Shown here in pieces: positions 57,339 to 64,000 of a DNA stretch of 64,000 nucleotides. Source of the DNA: Micromonospora wenchangensis (GTDB lineage Bacteria; Actinomycetota; Actinomycetes; Mycobacteriales; Micromonosporaceae); assembly GCF_002210435.1 (NCBI RefSeq), contig NZ_MZMV01000001.1, positions 186,001 through 250,000 of the forward strand. The letters are read 5' to 3'. The notes beneath the pieces were generated by a model. It was given only the letters and a program-made list of their open reading frames with translations. It had not been told where the DNA came from and ran no database searches. The translations under genes and the position numbers were made by a program. Position 1 is the stretch's first letter. Each line of letters begins with the position of its first letter.

Positions 57339-58538
57339 ATGGATATGAAGAGCAGCATCCGCCCGCGAACCGGGCGGCTGGTCACCGTGCTCACCGCCGC
57401 CGTCACCCTGGCGGTCCCGGTGGCGGTGGCCGCGACGTCGGCGTCCGCGGCGGCCACGTCGACCGTGGCGCAGGCGCTCGCCAGCCAGGACGGCCGGACC
57501 GCCACGGTCACCGGGTACGTCATCGGCCAGCCGACCGCCACCAGCACGGTGCTCACCTCCGGCTACACCGCCGACACCGCCATCGCCCTGGCCGACACGG
57601 CCACCGAGACCGGCACCAGCCGGATGCTCTACGTCCAGATCACCGCCGACTACCGCAGCACGTTCGGGCTGCTGACCAACCCGTCGCTGCGCGGCCGGCA
57701 GGTCACCGCCACCGGGACGCTGACCGCGTACTTCAGTCACGGCGGGTTGAAGAGCCCGACCGCGATGAGCCTCGGCGGCGGCAGCAGCACGCCGACGCCC
57801 ACCGCCACCGCCTCCCCCACCCCCGGGCCGACCGGCTCCACCGGGCCGTACGACTCGACGTACTACGCGAACGCGATGGGCAAGACCGGCGGCGCGTTGC
57901 GCACGTCCCTGCACACCATCATCAAGACCCAGACGAAGCTCAGCTACGACCAGGTGTGGGAGGCGTTGAAGGACACCGACCAGGACCCGGCGAACGCCAA
58001 CAACGTGATCCTGCTCTACAGCGGACGGTCGCAGAGCAAGAGCAGCAACGGCGGCGGGGCCAACGACTGGAACCGGGAGCACGTCTGGGCCAAGTCGCAC
58101 GGTGACTTCGGCACCGCCACCGGGCCGGGCACCGACGTGCACCACCTGCGCCCCGAGGACGTGACGGTCAACTCCACCCGCGGCAACAAGGACTTCGACA
58201 CCGGCGGCAGCGCGGTCGCCGAGGCCCCGGGCAGCTACAGCGACGCCGACTCGTTCGAGCCCCGCAACGCGGTCAAGGGCGACGTCGCCCGCATGATCAT
58301 GTATATGGCGATCCGGTACGAGGGCGACGACGGCTGGCCGAACCTGGAGATGAACAACTCGGTCAGCAACGGCTCCGCGCCCTACCTGGGCCGGCTGCCG
58401 GTGCTGCTCCAGTGGCACCGGCAGGACCCGCCCGACGCCTTCGAGCAGCGCCGCAACCAGCGCATCTACGAGCGGTGGCAGGGCAACCGCAACCCGTTCG
58501 TCGACCACCCGGAGTGGGCCACCGCGATCTGGGGCTGA
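57339..58538 (+). CDS. Secreted endonuclease I (His-Me finger nuclease) with OB-like domain
   Basis: 399 residues from ATG 57339. Signal peptide about 1-37. An N-terminal OB-like domain (38-145; VAQALASQDGRTATVTGYVI, as in YhcR) and a Thr/Pro linker (150-168) are followed by the Endonuclease_1 domain. The catalytic His-Me motif is in NREHVWAKSHGDFG and DVHHLRPEDVTVNSTRGN, and HRQDPPDAFEQRRN is the typical end. It should degrade extracellular DNA or RNA non-specifically. Confidence 0.93.
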   Translation: MDMKSSIRPRTGRLVTVLTAAVTLAVPVAVAATSASAAATSTVAQALASQDGRTATVTGYVIGQPTATSTVLTSGYTADTAIALADTATETGTSRMLYVQITADYRSTFGLLTNPSLRGRQVTATGTLTAYFSHGGLKSPTAMSLGGGSSTPTPTATASPTPGPTGSTGPYDSTYYANAMGKTGGALRTSLHTIIKTQTKLSYDQVWEALKDTDQDPANANNVILLYSGRSQSKSSNGGGANDWNREHVWAKSHGDFGTATGPGTDVHHLRPEDVTVNSTRGNKDFDTGGSAVAEAPGSYSDADSFEPRNAVKGDVARMIMYMAIRYEGDDGWPNLEMNNSVSNGSAPYLGRLPVLLQWHRQDPPDAFEQRRNQRIYERWQGNRNPFVDHPEWATAIWG

Positions 58539-58561
58539 ACGGGCCGGTTGTCGCAGATCAC

Positions 58562-58595
58562 CCCGGTCGGGCGGTGAGGAAACCGCCCGACCGGG
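58562..58595. terminator. Hairpin between the endonuclease and the aldo-keto reductase
   Basis: Perfect 14-bp stem (58562-58575 with 58582-58595), 6-nt loop, 23 bp after the endonuclease stop and 12 bp before ATG 58608. It likely ends the endonuclease transcript; it could also fold in the next gene's leader. Confidence 0.65.
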
Positions 58596-58607
58596 TAACC
58601 CACGGGC

Positions 58608-59459
58608 ATGGCCAACACCGTTCCCGACATCAGTCTCAACGACGGCAACACCATCCCGCAGCTCGGCTTCGGGGTCTACCAGATCGAGCCGAAGGACACC
58701 GCCGAGGCCGTCGGCCGGGCGCTGGAGATCGGCTACCGGCACATCGACACCGCCGAGATGTACGGCAACGAGGCGGAGGTCGGTGAGGCGGTCCGCGCCT
58801 CCGGGCTGGACCGGGGCGAGGTCTTCGTGACCAGCAAGCTGAACAACGGCTTCCACCGCCCGCAGGACGCCCGCCGGGCGTTCGAGTCGACGCTGTCCGC
58901 GCTGAAGATGGACTACGTCGACCTGTTCCTCATCCACTGGCCGCTGCCCACCCGCTACGACGGCGACTTCGTCTCCACCTGGAAGACCCTGGAGGAGTTC
59001 CAGCGCGACGGCCGGGCCCGCTCGATCGGGGTGTCGAACTTCCAGGTGCCGCACCTGGAGCGGCTGGCCGCCGAGGCCGACGTGGTGCCGGCGGTCAACC
59101 AGATCGAGGTGCACCCGTACCTCACCAACGAGCAGGTGCGCGCGTACGGCGGCGAGCACAACATCCTCACCGAGGCGTGGTCCCCGATCGCCCAGGGCCT
59201 GGTTCTCGACGACCCGACGATCGTCGACGTCGCCGAGCAGGTGGGCCGCACCCCCGCCCAGGTGGTGCTGCGCTGGCACGTGCAGCGCGGCGACATCGTC
59301 TTCCCGAAGTCGACCACCCCGAAGCGGGTCGAGGAGAACTTCCAGCTCTTCGACTTCACCCTGGACGACACGACGATGGAGCGGATCAGCGGGCTGGACC
59401 GGGGCGAGGCCGGCCGGACCGGACCGAACCCGGACGAGTTCGACTACATCCCCGCCTGA
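58608..59459 (+). CDS. Aldo/keto reductase
   Basis: 283 residues. Signatures LGFGVYQIEPKDT, GYRHIDTAEMYGNEAEVG, FVTSKLNN (catalytic Lys), VDLFLIHWPLP (His) and IVFPKSTTPKRVEEN. It belongs to the same AKR5-like group as the gene at 30057-30839, but the two differ by many residues. Converges with the MmyB-type regulator. Confidence 0.93.
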   Translation: MANTVPDISLNDGNTIPQLGFGVYQIEPKDTAEAVGRALEIGYRHIDTAEMYGNEAEVGEAVRASGLDRGEVFVTSKLNNGFHRPQDARRAFESTLSALKMDYVDLFLIHWPLPTRYDGDFVSTWKTLEEFQRDGRARSIGVSNFQVPHLERLAAEADVVPAVNQIEVHPYLTNEQVRAYGGEHNILTEAWSPIAQGLVLDDPTIVDVAEQVGRTPAQVVLRWHVQRGDIVFPKSTTPKRVEENFQLFDFTLDDTTMERISGLDRGEAGRTGPNPDEFDYIPA

Positions 59460-59470
59460 GCGGGCGGGGT

Positions 59471-60292
59471 TCAGCCGGTGATCCGTTCGCCGAGACGGCG
59501 GAAGACCTCGCGGGTCGGCGAGCCGGGCGCGGCGGTGTAGACGATCAACCGCTGGTCGCTCTCCGGCACCAGCAGCACCCGGCACTCGAACTCCAGCGGT
59601 CCCAGCTCGGGGTGGGCCACCCGTTTGACCACCGGTCGGCGGGTGGCCACGTCGTGTTCGGCCCACAGGGCGGCGAACCTCGGCGAGACGCCGAGCAGCT
59701 CGGTGACCAGCTCGGCCAGCTCCCGGTCGCCCGGGTAACGCCCGTAGGCGGCGCGCAGGTCGGCCACCGAGTCACGGGCGAAGCGCAGCGTCTCCGTGTC
59801 GGTCCACGGCACGGACGCCTCCTGCCGGAACCACCACCGGATCATGTTGCGGTCGCCGGGCGGCAGGTCGCCCACGAAGTGACCGGCCAGCCGGTTCCAG
59901 GCCAACACGTCGTACCTGGCGTCCGCCAGGTACGCCGGGGTCTCCGTCATCGCGTCGATCAGGTGCCGTACTCCCGGCGCCACCACCGCGCTGGGGCCGG
60001 CCACCGGTGGCGGCCCCTGACCGGCCAGCCGGAACAGGTACTCCCGTTCGTCCCGGCTGAGCAGCAGCGCGCGGGCCAACGCGGCCAGCACCTGCCCCGA
60101 CGGGTGTGCTCCCCGGCCCTGCTCCAACCGGACGTAGTAGTCGACGGAGATGCCGGCGAGCTGGGCGACCTCCTGCCGGCGCAGGCCGGGGGTGCGGCGG
60201 CGCAGCCCCTCGGGGAGGCCGACCTCGACAGGACGTAACCGGGCGCGGCGGCTGCGCAGGAAAGTGGCGAGTTCGGCGCGGCGCGACGTCAT
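59471..60292 (-). CDS. XRE/MmyB-type transcriptional regulator
   Basis: 273 residues from ATG 60292. The HTH_XRE (about 5-85) includes GLRRQEVAQLAGISVDYYVR and the downstream MmyB-like ligand-binding domain (about 100-270) has VLAWNRLAGHF, NMIRWWF and the conserved HPELGPLEFE. MmyB-type regulators often sit divergent from an SDR gene, as here, and are thought to respond to a fatty-acid-like ligand. The 102-bp divergent gap holds a clear palindrome. Confidence 0.9.
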   Translation of the reverse strand: MTSRRAELATFLRSRRARLRPVEVGLPEGLRRRTPGLRRQEVAQLAGISVDYYVRLEQGRGAHPSGQVLAALARALLLSRDEREYLFRLAGQGPPPVAGPSAVVAPGVRHLIDAMTETPAYLADARYDVLAWNRLAGHFVGDLPPGDRNMIRWWFRQEASVPWTDTETLRFARDSVADLRAAYGRYPGDRELAELVTELLGVSPRFAALWAEHDVATRRPVVKRVAHPELGPLEFECRVLLVPESDQRLIVYTAAPGSPTREVFRRLGERITG

Positions 60293-60326
60293 GCGTTCAG
60301 CCTGCCGCAGCGGGGGGCGCGCAGGG

Positions 60327-60343
60327 TGGTACCACCGGTACCA
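60327..60343. promoter_or_regulatory. Putative MmyB operator between regulator and SDR
   Basis: Perfect inverted repeat TGGTACC-acc-GGTACCA. It overlaps the 12-bp palindrome GGTGGTACCACC (60325-60336). It lies 51 bp before the SDR start and 34 bp before the regulator start. Confidence 0.6.
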
Positions 60344-60394
60344 GGCTGCGCCGGCCCCTCCCGCGCCCGGCGTGGAGCCGGCACGCTCGACACC

Positions 60395-61144
60395 ATGACG
60401 ACGACGCCACTCGCCCTGGTCACCGGGGGCAACAGGGGAATCGGGTACGCCACCGCGCGGCAACTCGCCGCGCGGGGGATGACGGTGCTGGTCGGGGCAC
60501 GGGACGCCGACCGGGGCGCGGCGGCGGTGGCCGCGCTGCGCGACGGCGGGGCGGACGCCCGTCCGCTGCCGCTGGAGGTGACCGACCCGGTGTCGGTGGC
60601 CGCCGCGGCGGAGCAGGTGGAGCGGGAGCACGGCCGGCTCGACGTGCTCGTCAACAACGCCGGCATCGTCCGGGCCGACGGGATGGCGCGGCCCAGCGAG
60701 ACCACCCTGACCACCATCCGCGAGGTGTTCGAGACGAACGTCTTCGCGGTGGTCACGGTGACCAACGCGTTCCTGCCGCTGCTGCTGCGCGCGCCGGCCG
60801 GACGGATCGTCAACGTCTCCAGCGAGGTCGGCTCGATCACCGCGATGACCGACCCGGAGAGTTCCGTGTGGCCGTTGACCTCGGTGCCGTACCCGTCGTC
60901 GAAGGCCGCGCTGAACATGGTCACCGCGATGTACGCCAAGGAGCTGCGGGACACCGCGGTCAGGGTGAACGCGGCGAACCCGGGCTACTGCGCGACCGAC
61001 TTCAACGGCCACAGCGGCTACCGCACCGCCGAGCAGGGTGCCGAGGTGAGCGTGCGGCTGGCGACGCTGCCGGCGGACGGGCCGACCGGGCAGCTCTGGG
61101 GGCATCTCGCCGCCGACGACTCGTACGGGGTGCTGCCCTGGTGA
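60395..61144 (+). CDS. SDR-family NAD(P)-dependent oxidoreductase
   Basis: 249 residues. Cofactor motif TGGNRGIGYATARQLA (TGxxxGIG), NNAG in VLVNNAGIV, catalytic Ser in VNVSSEVGSI and Tyr-x3-Lys in VPYPSSKAALNM. Carbonyl-reductase-like. It is divergently paired with the MmyB regulator and is its probable target. Confidence 0.93.
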   Translation: MTTTPLALVTGGNRGIGYATARQLAARGMTVLVGARDADRGAAAVAALRDGGADARPLPLEVTDPVSVAAAAEQVEREHGRLDVLVNNAGIVRADGMARPSETTLTTIREVFETNVFAVVTVTNAFLPLLLRAPAGRIVNVSSEVGSITAMTDPESSVWPLTSVPYPSSKAALNMVTAMYAKELRDTAVRVNAANPGYCATDFNGHSGYRTAEQGAEVSVRLATLPADGPTGQLWGHLAADDSYGVLPW

Positions 61145-61265
61145 CCGGCGTGCGCCCCGCGGGGCCGTTCCGGGTCCTCGATGGTCGGCGGTGCCGTGGG
61201 GTGATACGGATGCTGTCGAGCTGATGACGCAAACGAATCACCGGTTCTGTCATTGATGAGCGTGC

Positions 61266-62168
61266 ATGGCACTCCGTACCATCCGGGGTATGCGTGCCCG
61301 TCGTGCCACCGCCACCGCCGCTGCCGCCGCGCTCGTCAGCCTGGTCGCGGTCGGCGCCGCCCGCGCCGACGACACACCGGCGCTGACCACCCCCGGCGCG
61401 CCCGTGGTGGTCGCCAACGACCCGCACCGGCTCAGCCTGACCTGGACCCCGTCGACGTGGAAGGGCGAGCCGGGCGGCCCGATCACCTACGACGTGCGCT
61501 CGCCGATCGGGCCGAACGCCTACCGGGGCCTGGGCAGCACGCAGACCAACGCCGTCACCCTGACCGACCTCGCCCCGGGCACCGACTACCGGATCGCGCT
61601 CCAGGCGTACGCCGTCGGCGGCTACTCCGACACCTCGGCGGTCACCACCGTGCGCACCGCGTACGGGCGGGCGAAGGTCGACTACCTCAACCTCGACTGG
61701 GCGCCCACCGACAACCAGGCCCAGTTCCGCCTGAACATCACCAACACGGGCGGCCGGCCGCTGGACCTGACCACCGTACGGGTCCGCTACCACCTGCGCT
61801 TCGAGAACGGCAACGCCGCCCTGACCACCGAGTGCGACTGGGCGACGCTCGGCTGCGACCACATCCGGCGTACTCTCCAGTATTTTCCGCCGCCCGCGCC
61901 GCCGCCCGGCCCCACGCCGACCCCGACCGTCTACCCGGTGCCCGGGACGCCCTTCCCCGGCTGGGTGGAGCTGACCTTCGACACCGGCGTGCTGGCCCCC
62001 GGCGCGTCGTCCGGGCCGATCCAGCTCCGGCTGCACCGGCCCAACTGGACCACGATCGACGAACGCGACGACCCGAGCTGGCAGGCGGCCACCGGCGCGT
62101 GGACCCCCAACAGCCGGATCACCCTCGACGTCGACGGGGTCCGCGAGTACGGCGACAACTGGGGCTGA
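61266..62168 (+). CDS. Secreted FN3-CBM3 cellulose-binding protein
   Basis: 300 residues from ATG 61266 (a start at 61290 is possible). Signal peptide about 1-35. A fibronectin type III domain (about 38-132, LSLTWTPSTWKG, APGTDYRIALQAYAVGGYSD) precedes a family 3 carbohydrate-binding module (about 135-300): CDWATLGCDHI, a linker-like Pro-rich insert (FPPPAPPPGPTPTPTVYP), then LAPGASSGPIQLRLHRPNWT and TPNSRITLDVDG. No catalytic domain. It binds crystalline cellulose and may scaffold or help adhere. Confidence 0.88.
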   Translation: MALRTIRGMRARRATATAAAAALVSLVAVGAARADDTPALTTPGAPVVVANDPHRLSLTWTPSTWKGEPGGPITYDVRSPIGPNAYRGLGSTQTNAVTLTDLAPGTDYRIALQAYAVGGYSDTSAVTTVRTAYGRAKVDYLNLDWAPTDNQAQFRLNITNTGGRPLDLTTVRVRYHLRFENGNAALTTECDWATLGCDHIRRTLQYFPPPAPPPGPTPTPTVYPVPGTPFPGWVELTFDTGVLAPGASSGPIQLRLHRPNWTTIDERDDPSWQAATGAWTPNSRITLDVDGVREYGDNWG

Positions 62169-62174
62169 CCGCCG

Positions 62175-62549
62175 TCAGGCGTGGGCCTCCCCGGCGACGG
62201 CGCGCTGGGCCGCGACGATCGTGTCGACCGGCAGTCCCAGGCCGCAGAGCACGGCGGCCAGGTAGTCCAGCACCCGCCAGTGTTGCTCGTCGGTCAGCCC
62301 GAGCCGCCGCCACGCCCCTGCGGCCGCCCGCCCACCGCCACCGCCGGAGGCCGGGCCGCCCAGGGCCGAGGCCAGCTGGGCGGTCAGGCGGCCGGCCAGC
62401 CGGGGCCGGTCCAGCCCGATCAGGTACGGGGCCAACTCGGCGTCCGCCGCGACCAGGCGCAGCCAGCGGATCACCACCGCACGCACGCCGGCCGGGCCGA
62501 GCCAGTCGAACACGTTCCGGGGGCAGGTGACCAGTTCCGTCGTCCGCAC
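62175..62549 (-). CDS. Truncated-globin-like protein lacking the haem ligand
   Basis: 124 residues from GTG 62549. The helical layout of group 1 truncated haemoglobins is visible: FDWLGPAGVRAVVIRWL, AADAELAPYLIGLD, QLASALGGP, then RRLGLTDEQHWRVLDYLAAV. The proximal His (F8) should fall at residue 80, where Trp is found; the B9-B10 Phe-Tyr pair is Trp-Leu. A glycine run (69-73) replaces the E-F loop. It is unlikely to bind haem in the usual way. It starts 33 bp after the helicase-like gene stop. Family assignment is tentative. Confidence 0.5.
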   Translation of the reverse strand: MRTTELVTCPRNVFDWLGPAGVRAVVIRWLRLVAADAELAPYLIGLDRPRLAGRLTAQLASALGGPASGGGGGRAAAGAWRRLGLTDEQHWRVLDYLAAVLCGLGLPVDTIVAAQRAVAGEAHA

Positions 62550-62582
62550 ACCCTTCAGTACGGATCGTCGCGTACCCGCAGT

Positions 62583-63905
62583 TCACCGTCCCGGACGCTG
62601 CCCCGCCAGGAACGTCATGGTGGTCTGGTTGGCGGCCCAGCCGTCGGGGAACTTCACCGGCACGTCCAGGTGCACCGACTCTGTCGACGGATGGGCGTCC
62701 AGCAGCTCACCGATGCCGGCGCGGGCCACCACGATGCAGGAGTGCCGGTGCCGGGAGGTCAGCACGCACAGCCGCCCCGACTCCAGGTGGAAGTTCGTCG
62801 CGTCCCGCCGGCCGGACAGCGGGTGCAGCACGATCGTCACGTCGTACTCACGGCCCTGGAGCCGGTTGGCGGTGTCCACGGTGACGTCCGCCCCGGCCGG
62901 GCCGAGCTGGGCGCGGATCGCGGCGACCTGGTCGCGGTGCGCCGCGCCGACGGCGATCCGGTCGGCGGTCACCGGAGCCCCGGCCGGCGCGTGCTCGGAG
63001 ACCGCGACCGCGCCCCGGTGCAGCACCCGCAGGGCGAGCGCGGCGCACGCCGCGGCGGCCTCCGCATCGGTACGCAGGGTGTGCCGGGCCGGCAGCTCGT
63101 GCAACGCCCAACCGGTGCCGGCGGCCAGCTCCACCGCCGCGTCGAGCGCGTCGCCCGGCCCCGGCCGGGTCAGCGTCAACGCCCGGTCGGCCGGGCCGGT
63201 GCCGGCGCGGAACCCGGTGAAGGGGTAGAACGCCGCCGCGACCACCGGGGCCGCCGACGCCGGCAGCCGCCAGGACACCGGCAGCCGGTGCACCGGCAGC
63301 TCCGGGTTGTGCCGCAGCAGCACCGCCACCGCCGCCTGCATCGGGTTCCAGCTCAGGCCCGTCCAGCGCGGCGTCTCGACGGTGGAGAACGGGTCGAGCT
63401 GCCCCGGATCGCCCACGAACAGCGCCCGCTCGAACCGCCCGGCCACCCGCAGCAGGGCATCCGAGCGCATCTGGTACGCCTCGTCGACGATCGCCCACGG
63501 CCACCGGCCGTCGGTGACCGTGGCCCACTTGGCCGCCGTACCGATGGTGACGGCCGGGTCGCCCAGGTCGGCGACCTTCGACGCGACCCGGACCGTGTCG
63601 TGCCCACGCACCCGCTCCGACGGCCGGTAGTCGGTCGCCGACAACCGGCCGATGCGCAGCTCGGGGGCTTTGGTGGCGAGTCGGTCGATGAGATCGTCGA
63701 CCTGCTCGTTGGTCTGCGCCACGATCATCAGCGGCTCGCCGGCGGCGGCCAGCTCGACGGCGGCCCGCACCACGAGGGTCGACTTGCCGGCCCCGGGCGG
63801 GGAGTCGACGACGACGCCCCGGTGGTCGCCGGAGCGCAGGTCGGCAAGGACGGCCGCGACGACCCGTTCCGCCTCTACGGCGGGCGGCACCTCAAGCCTG
63901 AGCAT
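62583..63905 (-). CDS. SF1 helicase-like ATPase (DNA2/UPF1-type)
   Basis: 440 residues from ATG 63905 (GGGGAGGAGAGG upstream). Walker A DSPPGAGKSTLVVRAA, motif Ia-like VAQTNEQVDDLIDRL, Walker B AIVDEAYQMRSDALL, motif III VGDPGQLDPFS and the C-terminal motif V/VI region VDTANRLQGREYDVTIVLHP, LTSRHRHSC. It is compact compared with usual 1B/SF1 helicases of 600-1000 residues and lacks added nuclease domains. Probably an RNA or DNA translocase; substrate unknown. The globin-like gene follows on the same strand. Confidence 0.85.
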   Translation of the reverse strand: MLRLEVPPAVEAERVVAAVLADLRSGDHRGVVVDSPPGAGKSTLVVRAAVELAAAGEPLMIVAQTNEQVDDLIDRLATKAPELRIGRLSATDYRPSERVRGHDTVRVASKVADLGDPAVTIGTAAKWATVTDGRWPWAIVDEAYQMRSDALLRVAGRFERALFVGDPGQLDPFSTVETPRWTGLSWNPMQAAVAVLLRHNPELPVHRLPVSWRLPASAAPVVAAAFYPFTGFRAGTGPADRALTLTRPGPGDALDAAVELAAGTGWALHELPARHTLRTDAEAAAACAALALRVLHRGAVAVSEHAPAGAPVTADRIAVGAAHRDQVAAIRAQLGPAGADVTVDTANRLQGREYDVTIVLHPLSGRRDATNFHLESGRLCVLTSRHRHSCIVVARAGIGELLDAHPSTESVHLDVPVKFPDGWAANQTTMTFLAGQRPGR

Positions 63906-63972
63906 CGGCCTCTCCTCCCCAGCGTTCCCGGCACCCTACCGGCCTGCGCCGACAGGACGTCGTAGTCACACC

Positions 63973-63999
63973 TTCCTGGTACGACAGCGCTACCAGGAA
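63973..63999. repeat. 9-bp inverted repeat at the right edge
   Basis: TTCCTGGTA (63973-63981) and TACCAGGAA (63991-63999) with a 9-nt spacer, 68-94 bp upstream of the helicase start. Possible operator, or hairpin belonging to the next gene outside the window. Confidence 0.4.
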
Positions 64000-64000
64000 A

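Noticed and set aside
56400..59666. 1088-codon minus-strand open frame
   Set aside because: Overlaps the TM2, endonuclease and AKR genes in the opposite direction; composition is shadow-like.

Overview
The window is high-GC DNA, GC-rich at third codon positions, with many GTG starts, frequent 4-14 nt gene overlaps and long GC hairpins instead of T-tract terminators. Gene content and order point to a filamentous actinomycete of the Micromonosporaceae, most likely Micromonospora or a close relative. I see no tRNA, rRNA, CRISPR array, transposase, prophage or plasmid origin. It reads as ordinary chromosome with a few accessory genes. About 64 protein-coding genes are supported.

Layout. 1-3.3 kb: a bacterial expansin cut by the window edge, a small unknown protein, a SAM methyltransferase and an LCP cell-wall ligase. 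3.3-11.3 kb: a complete histidine-utilisation operon, RpiR regulator - hutU - M20 amidohydrolase - hutF - hutI - hutH, with an operator-like palindrome inside a probable leaderless promoter and a terminator hairpin at the end. 11.3-16.5 kb (minus strand): rdgB-rph, an Rv1339-like metallo-hydrolase, cysM-cysO-mec (sulfur-carrier-protein cysteine synthesis), a DUF2017 protein and clpS. With pncB at 21-22 kb this reproduces the Mycobacterium tuberculosis Rv1330c-Rv1341 block, minus murI and its rhomboid-like neighbour. 16.6-24.3 kb: a dynamin-like protein with a degraded P-loop, a large LuxR-type ATPase regulator, the NAD salvage pair pncB-pncA and an MFS exporter.

24.3-33.3 kb: a 433-bp gene-free stretch with a perfect 25-bp-arm palindrome, ctaD, a flavin monooxygenase divergent from an IclR regulator, a secreted GH12-CBM2 cellulase behind a CebR-like box, an aldo/keto reductase, a threonine-synthase-like enzyme, a cupin and a small unknown protein. 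33.5-48.3 kb: an orphan OmpR-type regulator, a second expansin-like protein with a CBM2, a Beta-family protein, a cysteine-free HesB-like protein, an aquaporin, a PBP4-type carboxypeptidase, several small redox and unknown proteins, a pentapeptide-repeat protein, a beta-lactamase-fold hydrolase, an FG-GAP protein, a predicted caspase-like protein and an M15 peptidase. 48.3-57.2 kb: a NarL-type two-component pair divergent from an ABC exporter, an amino-acid permease, a ParA ATPase with a small SAP/Rho-N-like partner, and a TM2 protein. 57.3-64 kb: a secreted endonuclease I, an aldo/keto reductase, an MmyB-type regulator divergent from an SDR with an operator-like palindrome between them, an FN3-CBM3 cellulose-binding protein, a globin-like protein lacking the proximal histidine, and an SF1 helicase-like ATPase.

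The genes fit a soil saprophyte: cellulose loosening and hydrolysis (two expansins, GH12, CBM3), histidine use as carbon and nitrogen, cysteine made through a carrier protein, and cell-wall remodelling. The most unusual items are the 30-residue tail after the CysO di-glycine, the dynamin-like and globin-like proteins that have lost their cofactor-binding residues, the caspase-like protein, and the large palindrome at 24.5 kb.
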